This document shows, piece after piece, positions 1 to 8,170 of a stretch of DNA of 15,850 nucleotides. The stretch is from positions 1-15,850 of the forward strand of contig JAJPZE010000133.1 in assembly GCA_021204565.1 (NCBI GenBank). Direction: 5' to 3'. The notes under the pieces were generated by a model. The model was not told the DNA's origin and made no database searches. It saw only the letters and a program-made list of their open reading frames with translations. The position numbers and the translations under genes are program-made. Each line of letters starts with the position of its first letter. Positions within the stretch are counted from its first letter, which is position 1. The DNA comes from Prevotella sp. GTDB taxonomy: Bacteria; Bacteroidota; Bacteroidia; Bacteroidales; Bacteroidaceae.

Positions 1-92
1 GCCTGAGAGAGGTCGGGAGCCGGGAGTTGGATGTCCCCGGCATAAATCGTTGTTGCCGTCATAAGCATTAATAATGTGATTAGATGTTTCAT
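1..92 (-). CDS. N-terminus of a secreted protein, possibly a nitroreductase (partial)
   Basis: Only the first 30 codons are in the window; the gene runs off the left edge. They begin MKHLITLLMLMTATTIYAGD, a short basic start, a hydrophobic core and a YAG-type cleavage region with no lipobox cysteine, so export by signal peptidase I is likely. The mature start (IQLPAPDLSQ) resembles what I remember of exported nitroreductase/SagB-type proteins in Bacteroides and Prevotella, which often begin LPAPxLS before the FMN domain. That identity is inference from ten residues. The bases just before the ATG (AAACAGAT) closely match those before the LRR gene at 2692. Confidence 0.5.
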   Translation of the reverse strand, partial: MKHLITLLMLMTATTIYAGDIQLPAPDLSQ

Positions 93-242
93 ATCTGTTT
101 GCCTTTATATGGTTGTCATTCTTCGATAAAGTCCGCGCGAAAGATGATGTAAAAGTACATTATTCGCCCGAAACATCCCTCATATGACCCCGATTATTAA
201 CAATAATTGATAGCTCGGCATATCCGCCGGCGGGCACTCCGT

Positions 243-425
243 TCACCAGGGGCCGGCGGGCTCTTCCCCGATGTCCTCTTCCCATTTCCCGGTTGGTTTG
301 GCTTGTGCCGTGCCGTTGCCCATGGAGTTGGCGCCCGTGAGTGCAAAGCAATCTTGCGGACCGGTGTAAACCGCTTGCGTCGCCGGGGGCACGTAGGGCG
401 TGAGTTTATGTTTGTGTCTTTTCAT
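243..425 (-). CDS. 60-aa small peptide downstream of the LRR protein gene
   Basis: A 60-codon frame starts at ATG 425, 11 nt after the LRR gene stop, behind an A-rich leader containing AGGAAATAAATAA, and ends in TGA at 243. The product begins MKRHKHKLTPYVPPATQ, has a central FALTGANSMGNGT segment, and ends with an acidic, Gly/Pro/Trp-rich tail (KWEEDIGEEPAGPW). There is no signal peptide or membrane segment. I do not recognise a named family. The layout (basic Lys/Arg start, P-x-V-like stretch, a short LTG or VSG motif, acidic tail) resembles small hypothetical proteins often found beside surface-protein genes in Bacteroidales. It differs in composition from the Arg-rich shadow frames around it. 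It is probably cotranscribed with the LRR gene. Function unknown. Confidence 0.6.
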   Translation of the reverse strand: MKRHKHKLTPYVPPATQAVYTGPQDCFALTGANSMGNGTAQAKPTGKWEEDIGEEPAGPW

Positions 426-436
426 AGTTGGGTTAT

Positions 437-2692
437 TTATTTCCTTACAATCTTGCGACCGTCGGCAATATATATGCCTTTCCGGTTCATGTCCTTCACT
501 TTCTGCCCGGCGATAGTGTATATGGCTCCGCGTGTGTTGTATGCCGGGCGAACGGTTATGCCCGTTGTTTGCTCTTCGTTGCCGTCGTCCCCGCCGGCGG
601 CGAAAGAGCCGATTTTGATTGATGCCGCCTCGGCGGAGGCGAACAACGACTTGGGTAAGGCGAGCCACGCCTTGTCTGCCGGCGCTTCGAACGCCGTTCC
701 GTTTTCGCCCGCCCAATAAAAGCCGAGGCTGTCCGGGTCGTTATCTTTGTTGAACGAAAGCATATAAAAGAAATAATCGCTGTCGTCGCCGCCGACGCTC
801 GCAATAGTTGACGACGCGACGGTGCCGTGCAGGTAGTTCGTCCCGCCGACCGCTTCGCCGGAGATGTCGTTGTACGTGGGGTTTGTGTACGATGTCCCTA
901 CGGCGCCGGGCTCGCCGAGCAAGAGCACGGGCGTACCCGCCGGTACGGTTTTGCCGTCGTTGAGCACGGGCGCGAGCGTAAGCGTGAATACTTTTCCGCC
1001 GGCGTCATCATCGTCGTCCGCCTCCTCCGTGCCGGTAACGATGTATGCCGTCATGTTGTCTGCGGTGTTGTATGAATAGGGGCTGAAGCGGGTAACGTAT
1101 CCGTCGGTGTTGGTCATCGTTACGGTAACGCCCGCCTCGCGCATACGGGTCATAGTGCTCCAGCCGTCGAGTGCGGCTTTGGTCGCTCTATGTGTTCCGC
1201 CATAGTTTTCCGCCGCATCTTCGGGCACAACCAGCCACGTCTCCGACGCCCCCATATTGGAGAACGAGTCGCTGCTGCACGTTGCGGGCACGTCGCCTTC
1301 GCAGATTATTGTCGATATGTCGGAGTAGTGAAAGGCGTGCGAATAGATTGTTTTCACGCCCGCGGGGATGGTTATCGTGGTTAGGCCGGGGTATTGCCAG
1401 TATTGCCCGTTGATCAGATATTGGGGTATTGTCTCTACGTTGCCGCCGAAATAAAAATGTTGCAGAGGCGCGCCGTAAAATATGTTGCTCCACGCCTCTC
1501 CGTTGCTGTTAAGCCAGCCTGACGCACTGCAATTCTTCGCGTTATACCTCACGGTCGCCAGCTTCGTGCATTCGTAAAACGCCTGTCCGCCGATATAGGT
1601 TACGCCCTCGCCGATAGTGAGCTCTTCGAGCGCGGTACATTCGTTAAAGGCGTATTCCCCTATGCTTGTCGTGCTGTCCGGGAGCTTTGCTTCGGTCAGG
1701 CTTACGCAGTTGTCAAACGTATGGTCGCCTATGGTTTCGACGCCCGTGCCGAGAGAAAGCGCGGCGAGCGACTTGCAATAAGCGAATGCATAATCTCCAA
1801 TCGATATCAGGCTCGAGGGCAACTCTATTTCCGTCAGAGCGGGGAAACCGTGCGAGTATTCCCCCTCGAGGATGTTGTCCGGGATATTCTCAACGCCGTC
1901 GGCAACGATGAAGTTGCTCAGCTTCGTGTCGTTCCAAAACACGCAGTAGTTCATTGTTCCGGCGTGATATCCCTCCGCGCCGCAGTGCACCGCGTTATAG
2001 TGTACGTCGGTCAGATTAGGGCAGTCGGCAAAGGCGTCCCGCCCGATATATTGCACGCCCGCGCCTATGGTCAGCGCCGTCAATCCCTTGCACATAGCGA
2101 ACGCGAATTGCCCGACGTGTATGACGCCGTCGGGTATGGTTACGGCTTCGAGCAACGGGAAGGCGCTTACCGTAGCGGTATCGGTTTTGTTGGCGTTGTT
2201 GTAATAATCGTCGTCGCTCGTTACCGGGCTGAAGAAATTGTCGGGGATATTCCTTACGTTGTCTCCAATCGTCAGCAAGGCGACACCGTCGCAACCGGAG
2301 AAGGCGTTCATTGCCGATGTACAGCTGTCGGCATTAAAAGTTATTGCCGCGAGGGAAGTGCAGTTCTCAAATGCTTTCTCGTCGATGGAGACGACCGGCG
2401 CGGGTATCGTAACCGCCGTGATGGCGGTGTTCCCGGCGAATGCCGACGCGGCGATAGAGGCGACGGTATATTCGGTTGTCTCCCCGCCGTCGGGCGCGTA
2501 TGCGACGGCGGAGGGTATGTCGACGGCGCCCGTGTAATCGTCGCCGCCGGACACGAGGCGTAACGTGTTTGTTTCGCCGGAGAGGATTTCGAAGGCGAAG
2601 CCGTCTTGGATAAAATCATACGCCGGCGCATACGGCAAGAAGGTTGCCATAAGCGCGGCGGTCAGAAAAAATATTTTTGTCAACTGTTTCAT
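437..2692 (-). CDS. Secreted BspA-type leucine-rich-repeat (LRR_5) protein
   Basis: The 751-residue product has a signal peptide at about 1-25 with no lipobox cysteine. A short beta-type region (26-75) is followed by repeated LRR_5 units (about 80-475) of the form LTxIxIPxxVxxIGxxAFxxCxxL. A Bacteroidales-type C-terminal module (about 520-690) contains FYMLSF and LGFYWAGENG. The last 40 residues (IYTIAGQKVKDMNRKGIYI onward) match the short tail seen on many exported Bacteroidales proteins. BspA-like proteins are surface or secreted proteins linked to adhesion and host or matrix contact; the ligand here is unknown. I chose ATG 2692 because the open frame further upstream overlaps the sirtuin gene and only this start gives a signal peptide. 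The start lies 29 nt after the sirtuin stop, with no visible promoter or terminator between. Confidence 0.9.
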   Translation of the reverse strand: MKQLTKIFFLTAALMATFLPYAPAYDFIQDGFAFEILSGETNTLRLVSGGDDYTGAVDIPSAVAYAPDGGETTEYTVASIAASAFAGNTAITAVTIPAPVVSIDEKAFENCTSLAAITFNADSCTSAMNAFSGCDGVALLTIGDNVRNIPDNFFSPVTSDDDYYNNANKTDTATVSAFPLLEAVTIPDGVIHVGQFAFAMCKGLTALTIGAGVQYIGRDAFADCPNLTDVHYNAVHCGAEGYHAGTMNYCVFWNDTKLSNFIVADGVENIPDNILEGEYSHGFPALTEIELPSSLISIGDYAFAYCKSLAALSLGTGVETIGDHTFDNCVSLTEAKLPDSTTSIGEYAFNECTALEELTIGEGVTYIGGQAFYECTKLATVRYNAKNCSASGWLNSNGEAWSNIFYGAPLQHFYFGGNVETIPQYLINGQYWQYPGLTTITIPAGVKTIYSHAFHYSDISTIICEGDVPATCSSDSFSNMGASETWLVVPEDAAENYGGTHRATKAALDGWSTMTRMREAGVTVTMTNTDGYVTRFSPYSYNTADNMTAYIVTGTEEADDDDDAGGKVFTLTLAPVLNDGKTVPAGTPVLLLGEPGAVGTSYTNPTYNDISGEAVGGTNYLHGTVASSTIASVGGDDSDYFFYMLSFNKDNDPDSLGFYWAGENGTAFEAPADKAWLALPKSLFASAEAASIKIGSFAAGGDDGNEEQTTGITVRPAYNTRGAIYTIAGQKVKDMNRKGIYIADGRKIVRK

Positions 2693-2721
2693 ATCTGTGT
2701 TTTTCCGTGGTTTAACCCGGC

Positions 2722-3417
2722 TCAAATAAGTATGTTTCGCAGCTCGCGCATCCCCTCGGATGCTCCTTTGCGAATGTGTGTGATGTTCAGATGTCTGTCG
2801 TAAGGCACGTCGGCGGGGTCGATGATGTACACCGGCACGCCGGGGTTGAGGTACAGCAACAAGCCCGCTGCGGGATAAACGACGAGCGACGTCCCTATGA
2901 CGACGTATATCTCCGCCTCGCGCGTATACTCCACTGCCGGCACCATCATAGGCACGCTCTCGCCGAAGAACACGATGTACGGGCGGAGCAAAGAGCCGTC
3001 GCCCGCTTTCGTTCCCGGAGCCACCTGACACGTGTCCGCCGTCAGCTCGCGTATGTATTTGGGGTCGTAAGGATCGCGTGAGGAGCACACCTTTGTCAAC
3101 TCGCCGTGGAGGTGGATGACGTTGGTCGAGCCAGCACGCTCGTGCAGGTTATCCACGTTCTGGGTTATAACCGTTGTGTCGAACGACTTCTCCATCTCGG
3201 CCACGAGCCTGTGGCCTTCGTTCGGCTCCGAGGTGAACAGCTGGCTGCGGCGCTCGTTGTAAAAACGGGTAACCAATGCCGGGTCTTGCTCCCAGCCCTC
3301 GTGTGATGCAACCTTCTCTACCGGGTAGTTCTCCCAGAGCCCGTCGTTGCCCCGGAAGGTCTTAAAACCGCTCTCAACCGACATCCCCGCGCCGGTTAGG
3401 AATACCAATTTCTTCAT
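2722..3417 (-). CDS. cobB: NAD-dependent protein deacylase, class III sirtuin (CobB/SIRT5-like)
   Basis: The 231-residue Sir2 protein removes acyl groups from lysine using NAD+, in the cytoplasm. It shows the NAD-binding GAGMSVESG motif (9-17), TQNVDN (85-90), the catalytic histidine in HLHG (His104) and GTSL (175-178). Tyr53 and Arg56 in FYNERR match the YxxR pair that lets class III sirtuins bind succinyl- and malonyl-lysine. Classical sirtuins have four zinc cysteines between HLHG and the second Rossmann half; here I see only Cys111 and Cys130, so the zinc site is reduced. From memory this is common in Bacteroidetes sirtuins. The start is 4 nt after the proC stop, so cotranscription with the arginine genes is likely. 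The length is normal for CobB. Confidence 0.93.
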   Translation of the reverse strand: MKKLVFLTGAGMSVESGFKTFRGNDGLWENYPVEKVASHEGWEQDPALVTRFYNERRSQLFTSEPNEGHRLVAEMEKSFDTTVITQNVDNLHERAGSTNVIHLHGELTKVCSSRDPYDPKYIRELTADTCQVAPGTKAGDGSLLRPYIVFFGESVPMMVPAVEYTREAEIYVVIGTSLVVYPAAGLLLYLNPGVPVYIIDPADVPYDRHLNITHIRKGASEGMRELRNILI

Positions 3418-3421
3418 GTTT

Positions 3422-4165
3422 TTATTGCTTGTTTAGGGTTAGTGCTCTAATCACCGCCGAGACAAATCCCGCGTGCTCCAATTCGTTCAGCCCGCGTATG
3501 GTGTACCCTCCCGGGGTGGTTACGCGGTCGATTGCCCGCTCGGGATGTAAGCCCGTCCCGCGCAGGAGCACGGCCGCGCCGGTCAGTGTCTGCAGTGCAA
3601 CCTCCGTCGCAACATCGGGCGTGAAGCCCAACTCCACCCCTCCTTCGGCCATCGCGCGGACGAAACGCATGACGTAGGCTATGCCGCAACCCGACATCAT
3701 CAGACCCGCCGCCATCTCTTTCGGGCTCGCAAGCTTCGCCATACCTACCTGCGCGAACAGCTCCAACGCCGTCCCGACAGCGTCCGCATTATCGTTTTCT
3801 TCGACGAAAGTCATCCCCGCGCCGTACTCCACCGCAATATTCGGCATCGCATATATGTCGATAAGGTCGTTCCTTGCCCCGGCGGCGACGGATATAACCG
3901 TCGCTTTCCCCGTTTCCGGCGCAACCTCGCTGCAAACTTCATCTATGAGCCAAGGCTTCACGCAAAGAATAACTACGTCGCTACCGTTTGCCGCAAGCCG
4001 GTTGTCCGTTGTCGTTTTCAGCCCCGGGCACTCGGCTCCGAGGCGGTCTAACGTCCGCTCGGTACGCGACGTAACGGTGATTGTCCAATCCGTGCCCCGC
4101 GCTTTGAATAACCCTTTTGCGAGGGCGCCGCCCATGTTTCCCCCGCCGATAACCGCTATATTCAT
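3422..4165 (-). CDS. proC: Pyrroline-5-carboxylate reductase
   Basis: The 247-residue enzyme reduces pyrroline-5-carboxylate to L-proline with NAD(P)H in the cytoplasm, the last step of proline synthesis. The N-terminal Rossmann motif is IGGGNMGG (6-13). CVKPW (68-72) and the C-terminal signature VTTPGGYTIRGLNELEHAGF (215-234) match the P5CR dimerisation domain. The usual SGSGPAY reads SGCGIAY (158-164), a mild variation. ATG 4165 is chosen because the glycine-rich loop follows at once and because it overlaps the argD stop as ATGA. The upstream in-frame Met at 4258 lies inside argD. Its place at the end of the arginine genes ties proline and arginine synthesis into one transcript. Confidence 0.95.
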   Translation of the reverse strand: MNIAVIGGGNMGGALAKGLFKARGTDWTITVTSRTERTLDRLGAECPGLKTTTDNRLAANGSDVVILCVKPWLIDEVCSEVAPETGKATVISVAAGARNDLIDIYAMPNIAVEYGAGMTFVEENDNADAVGTALELFAQVGMAKLASPKEMAAGLMMSGCGIAYVMRFVRAMAEGGVELGFTPDVATEVALQTLTGAAVLLRGTGLHPERAIDRVTTPGGYTIRGLNELEHAGFVSAVIRALTLNKQ

Positions 4166-5289
4166 AACACCTGTTTGAAACGGGCTAAGAAATCGTCCGC
4201 CTCGTCCCGGGTTAAACAAAGCGGCGGCAACAGCCGGATGACGTTCATTCCCGCGCAACCGGTGAAGCAGTGTTGCTCCGTTATCAGGCGCGTGCGCGGC
4301 TCCTTATAAGGTATATCCAACTCGATGCCGATCATCAGCCCCCGTCCGCGTATGTCGACAACGTGGGGCAAACGCGCCTCTTTCAGACGTGCGAGCAGGT
4401 ATTCGCCCGTGTCGTGCGCGTTTTCGACAAGCCTCTCGCTCTCTATGATGTCGAGTACGGCAATCGCTCCGGCACACGCAAGGTAGTTGCCCCCAAAGGT
4501 CGTGCCGAGCTGCCCCCCTACTGCCGCGAACTTCGGCGATATAAGCACCGCGCCCATAGGGAAGCCGTTGCATATCCCTTTCGCAACAGTGATGATGTCC
4601 GGGCGTATGCCGAGCCATTGATGAGCGAAGAAACGGCCGCTCCTGCCGTAACCGCATTGAACCTCATCGGCGATAAATACCGTATCCGTTTCGTCGCACA
4701 AACGCCGCAATTCCCGCGCAAACGCCTCGCTCGCAAGACGTATTCCCCCGACGCCTTGTATGCTTTCGAGGATTACGGCGCAAACATCGCCGCGCTCAAT
4801 CTCCATTCGCCACGCCTCAATATCGTTCAACGGGAGATGCACAACGTGCCCGTTAGAGTTTATCGGAGCGACGATCCGGGCGTTGTCCGTCGCCTCTACG
4901 GCGAGCGATGTGCGCCCGTGAAACGCTCCGCCGGCGGCGAGGATGCGCGTCCGCCCGTTATAAAACGAAGCGAGCTTCATCGCGTTCTCGTTCGCCTCTG
5001 CGCCGGTATTGATAAGGAAGAGCCGATAATCATCGTATCCGCACGTCCGCCCGAGCCGGCGCGCAAATTCTTTTTGAAGAGGGTTGACAACGGAATTGCT
5101 GTAAAACCCGATACGGTTCAGCTGTCTCGTCATCGCCTCGACGTAATGCGGGTGGCTATGTCCGACGCTGATTACGGCGTGTCCGCCGTAGAGGTCGAGA
5201 TACTCCGTGCCGTCCGCGTCCCAAACTTTACATCCCCGCCCCCGCTCGACAGAGATGTCGAAAAGCGAATAAACACTAAATAAATCCAT
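4162..5289 (-). CDS. argD: Acylornithine aminotransferase, PLP-dependent class III
   Basis: The 375-residue aminotransferase converts N-acylglutamate semialdehyde to N-acylornithine using glutamate as amino donor. Family marks include NTGAEAN (94-100, phosphate contact), ESIQGVGG (175-182), the PLP-ring aspartate in IADEVQCGYGRSG (Asp208) and the PLP lysine in ITVAKG (Lys237). Bacteroidetes are known to make arginine through N-succinyl rather than N-acetyl intermediates, so the substrate is probably N-succinylornithine; sequence alone does not settle this. The start codon overlaps the argC stop by one base (TAATG), and the stop overlaps proC as ATGA, implying translational coupling on both sides. 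The length is slightly shorter than the usual 390-400 residues, with no missing motif. Confidence 0.95.
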   Translation of the reverse strand: MDLFSVYSLFDISVERGRGCKVWDADGTEYLDLYGGHAVISVGHSHPHYVEAMTRQLNRIGFYSNSVVNPLQKEFARRLGRTCGYDDYRLFLINTGAEANENAMKLASFYNGRTRILAAGGAFHGRTSLAVEATDNARIVAPINSNGHVVHLPLNDIEAWRMEIERGDVCAVILESIQGVGGIRLASEAFARELRRLCDETDTVFIADEVQCGYGRSGRFFAHQWLGIRPDIITVAKGICNGFPMGAVLISPKFAAVGGQLGTTFGGNYLACAGAIAVLDIIESERLVENAHDTGEYLLARLKEARLPHVVDIRGRGLMIGIELDIPYKEPRTRLITEQHCFTGCAGMNVIRLLPPLCLTRDEADDFLARFKQVL

Positions 5290-6254
5290 TAGAATGCGCT
5301 TGCCTTGAGTTGAAGTCCGGCCCGTTCGTCGATGCCGAACATAATGTTCATATTCTCCGTCGCCTGCCCCGACGCGCCCTTCAACAGGTTGTCGATAGCG
5401 GCAATCATAAGCAACTGGTCGTCATATCGCTCGACGTACACTACCGCCTTATTGGTGTTCACCACCTGCTTCAGCGACGGCGCCGGCGTTACGACGCGGG
5501 TGAACGGCTCCCCGCCGTAAAAACTGTCGTATATCGCGCGCACGTCCTCAACCGGCGCCGTGCACGCGGCGTATGCCGTTACGAATATCCCGCGCGCGAA
5601 GCAACCCCGCTGGGGGATAAACATCAGTCTGCCCGCGTATCCGGGCTGCAGTTCACGAACCGTTTGGCGTATCTCGTGCAAATGTTGGTGCGTGAACGCC
5701 TTATACACCGACACGTTGTCGTTGCGCCACGAATAATGGGTTGTGGCGCCCGGCTTCTGCCCCGCGCCCGTGCTCCCGGTTATGCCGTTGATGTGTATAT
5801 CCCCGCTTATGATGCCGCTTTTAAGGGCGGGCAACAACGCCAGTTGTATGCACGTGGCGAAACAGCCGGGATTGGCAACGTGCCGCGCCCCCCGTATCGC
5901 GTCCCTATGGAGCTCCGGCAAACCGTATACGAAATCATGACCGCCGGCGAGACGGAAGTCCTGCGCAAGGTCGATTATCCTTACACGTTCGGGGATATGG
6001 TGCGCCGAGAGAAACTCGCGGCTCTTCCCGTGCCCGAAGCAGAGAAACAATACGTCAATATCGTCGAAAGGCATATCCGGCGCAAAACGCAACTCCGTCT
6101 CGCCCGCCAGACCCTCGTGGATATCGCTGACCTTGTTCCCCGCGTTGCTCTCGCTGTGAGCGAATACGATACGCGCCTCGGGATGGTTAATGAGTATGCG
6201 GATAAGCTCGCCCCCGGTGTACCCCGCCGCACCTAATATGCCGACGCGAACCAT
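5289..6254 (-). CDS. argC: N-acyl-gamma-glutamyl-phosphate reductase
   Basis: The 321-residue enzyme performs the NADPH-dependent reduction of N-acylglutamyl phosphate to the semialdehyde, the third step of arginine synthesis. It has the N-terminal NADP loop GILGAAGYTGGEL (5-17), the LAQDFR segment (96-101), the catalytic cysteine in NPGC (Cys131), GSTGAGQKPG (about 160-169) and the His-rich FTHQHLHEI (187-195), all typical of type 1 ArgC. ATG 6254 is preferred over the upstream Met at 6344 because the Rossmann loop starts within five residues and because the codon overlaps the argG stop by one base (TAATG). In Bacteroidetes the acyl group is probably succinyl. Confidence 0.96.
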   Translation of the reverse strand: MVRVGILGAAGYTGGELIRILINHPEARIVFAHSESNAGNKVSDIHEGLAGETELRFAPDMPFDDIDVLFLCFGHGKSREFLSAHHIPERVRIIDLAQDFRLAGGHDFVYGLPELHRDAIRGARHVANPGCFATCIQLALLPALKSGIISGDIHINGITGSTGAGQKPGATTHYSWRNDNVSVYKAFTHQHLHEIRQTVRELQPGYAGRLMFIPQRGCFARGIFVTAYAACTAPVEDVRAIYDSFYGGEPFTRVVTPAPSLKQVVNTNKAVVYVERYDDQLLMIAAIDNLLKGASGQATENMNIMFGIDERAGLQLKASAF

Positions 6255-7456
6255 TATCGTTCCTCCTCCGGATGCGACAGATAATATGCACGCAACGGGG
6301 TCGACGACACCTTTATGAAGCCTTTCGCGTCGTCGGATGTCCACGCCTTCGCCGTCTCGCCGTATTCCCCGAGCTTGTTCTTTACGAGGTCGTTCGGACT
6401 CTCTACGCCGACCGTCCGGAAGCTGTAAGGACGTAATTCGAGCGTTACGCTGCCCGTTACGTTACGCTGCGAAGAGGTCAACATCGCCTCTATATCCGGC
6501 ATAACCGGCTCGAGATACTGGCTCTCGTGGAGAAACATCCCGTACCAATTGCTGACCTGATCCTTCCAATACTGTTGCCATTTCGAGAGTACAAACTTCT
6601 CCAAATACCTGTGCGCGGCTATAATCAGCATCGGTGCGGCGGCCTCAAACCCCACCCTGCCCTTTATGCCGATTATCGTATCGCCGACGTGACAATCACG
6701 TCCGACAGCGTATGCCGACCCTATCTCCTCCACCTTTTGTATGGCCTTGACCGGGTCGGAGTATGCTTCGCCGTCGACCGCGCACAGCTCGCCCCGCTCG
6801 AAAGCGAGGGTCAGAACGCACGGCTCCGTGCGCGTAACGTGTTTCAAATATGCCGCCTCGGGCAACCCTAACGCGGAGTCGAGAAGCTCTCCGCCGCATA
6901 TGCTCGTCCCCCAAATACCTACATTATAACTGTATTTCAGCTTCGCAAAGTCGGCGTTAAAGCCGTGCGCGTTAAGGTAATCCGCCTCTTCCCGGCGCGA
7001 TAAGTTGCGGTCGCGCGTAAGCGTAATTATCTCCACGCCCGGCGCTTTGACAAGAAACGTCATGTCGAAACGCACCTGGTCGTTGCCCGCGCCTGTCGAG
7101 CCGTGAGCTATCGCGTCGGCTCCAATCTCCCGCGCATACCGCGCAATGGCGAGCGCTTGGAATATCCTTTCCGACGAAACCGAAACGGGATAACAATTGT
7201 TTCGCAATACGTTGCCGTACACCATATAGCGCAACGACTTGTCGTAATATTCGCGCGTAACGTCGAGGGTTACGTACTTCACCGCCCCCAGCCTGTATGC
7301 CGACTCCTCGTTCCGGCGGAGCTGCCCGGCGCTGAAACCGCCCGTGTCGGCGCACGCCGCATATACATCATAATTCAACTCGCGCGTAAGGTACATCACC
7401 GTGTAGCTCGTATCAAGCCCCCCCGAATAAGCCACCACTACTTTCTTCCTCTTCAT
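6254..7456 (-). CDS. argG: Argininosuccinate synthase
   Basis: The 400-residue enzyme joins citrulline and aspartate with ATP to give argininosuccinate, the penultimate step of arginine synthesis. The ATP PP-loop is AYSGGLDTS (9-17), and AHGSTGAGNDQVRFD (117-131) is the conserved nucleotide and citrulline contact region. The length matches the family. I use ATG 7456, since the PP-loop motif follows directly; the in-frame Met 14 codons upstream would add an Arg/Ala-rich extension not expected here. A 51-nt gap separates it from the acyltransferase gene, and the stop is fused to the argC start (TAATG). No argH is in this window. Confidence 0.96.
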   Translation of the reverse strand: MKRKKVVVAYSGGLDTSYTVMYLTRELNYDVYAACADTGGFSAGQLRRNEESAYRLGAVKYVTLDVTREYYDKSLRYMVYGNVLRNNCYPVSVSSERIFQALAIARYAREIGADAIAHGSTGAGNDQVRFDMTFLVKAPGVEIITLTRDRNLSRREEADYLNAHGFNADFAKLKYSYNVGIWGTSICGGELLDSALGLPEAAYLKHVTRTEPCVLTLAFERGELCAVDGEAYSDPVKAIQKVEEIGSAYAVGRDCHVGDTIIGIKGRVGFEAAAPMLIIAAHRYLEKFVLSKWQQYWKDQVSNWYGMFLHESQYLEPVMPDIEAMLTSSQRNVTGSVTLELRPYSFRTVGVESPNDLVKNKLGEYGETAKAWTSDDAKGFIKVSSTPLRAYYLSHPEEER

Positions 7457-7507
7457 ATCGTGTCTTTCGTCTGCGCCCCGCGCTGACGCACGGAGCATAA
7501 CCGCTAA

Positions 7508-8116
7508 TTATTTGTTTGCTTCTAATTGTTTTATTCTTTCCAACACCTCGCGGGGCAGTTTCGCGGGCAGATACTCCGTCGGATCGTAGAGCATGGCGGT
7601 GCAGATGCAATATTTACGCCCCGTCCGGTGCAGTACGTCGACGTTGATACATCCCTCGCAACCGCGCCAAAACGCCTCGTCGTCGGTCAAATCGGCAAAC
7701 GTAACCGGCTTGTAACCCAACTGCGTGTTCATCGTCATTACAGCCGCACCGCTCGTCAGAGAGAAGATCTTCGCGTGCGGCCAGCGAGTGCGGGCAAGGG
7801 TAAACGTGAGGTCCTTTATCCTCTTAGCCACCCCCTGCTCCCGGAAGTCGGGATGTACAATCAGCCCCGACGTGGTTACATATTGTTTGTTGCCCCACGT
7901 CTCGATATAGCTGAACCCCGCAAAGCGCTCCCCCGACAGGGCAATAACCGCTTTCGCCTCGCGCATCTTCGTGGCGACGTACTCGTGTGTGCGTTTCGCT
8001 ATTCCCGTGCCGCGCACTTTCGCAGCCTCCGTTATCGTCTCCAAAATGGTGTCGACATAGCGCTCGTGCTCCCTGTCGGCAACCATCACCTTCACCTCTT
8101 CGATATTCCCGTTCAT
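7508..8116 (-). CDS. GNAT-family N-acyltransferase of the arginine operon (candidate first enzyme)
   Basis: The 202-residue GNAT-fold protein carries the acyl-CoA pyrophosphate-binding motif VHPDFREQGVAKRI (87-100). A C-terminal cysteine set follows, CEGC (153-156) and CIC (170-172), with spacing that could bind a metal. The gene sits between argR and argG. No classical argA or argJ is present. My recollection is that homologues in Bacteroides arg operons are needed for arginine synthesis and are proposed to acylate glutamate, probably with a succinyl group; that step is inferred here. The start at 8116 follows a purine-rich site (GAGAGAAAGGAA). A Met at residue 11 is a weaker alternative. 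Confidence 0.88.
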   Translation of the reverse strand: MNGNIEEVKVMVADREHERYVDTILETITEAAKVRGTGIAKRTHEYVATKMREAKAVIALSGERFAGFSYIETWGNKQYVTTSGLIVHPDFREQGVAKRIKDLTFTLARTRWPHAKIFSLTSGAAVMTMNTQLGYKPVTFADLTDDEAFWRGCEGCINVDVLHRTGRKYCICTAMLYDPTEYLPAKLPREVLERIKQLEANK

Positions 8117-8170
8117 TTCCTTTCTCTCCCCCGTAAAGCCGTATTGCCGCGACGCCGCGCAAGGGGGCGC

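Noticed and set aside
149..207. Possible promoter for the leftmost gene: TACTTTTA (150-157, minus) with an ATTATT/AATAAT palindrome at 193-207
   Set aside because: The last base of the -7 box mismatches and no TTTG lies at the right spacing, so support is too weak for a feature.
1721..2563. Plus-strand open frame of 280 codons opposite the LRR gene
   Set aside because: Its repeated Gly/Val/Arg stretches are the reverse reading of the LRR repeats.
2693..3088. N-terminal extension of the LRR frame by 132 codons
   Set aside because: It overlaps the sirtuin gene in another frame and is Arg-rich; the signal peptide begins at 2692.
4270..5283. Long plus-strand open frame (337 codons) opposite argD
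   Set aside because: It is the antisense shadow of a well-supported argD in GC-rich DNA; its Arg/Val-rich product has no recognisable motif.
5310..6236. Long plus-strand open frame (308 codons) opposite argC
   Set aside because: It is an antisense shadow of argC with skewed composition and no family features.
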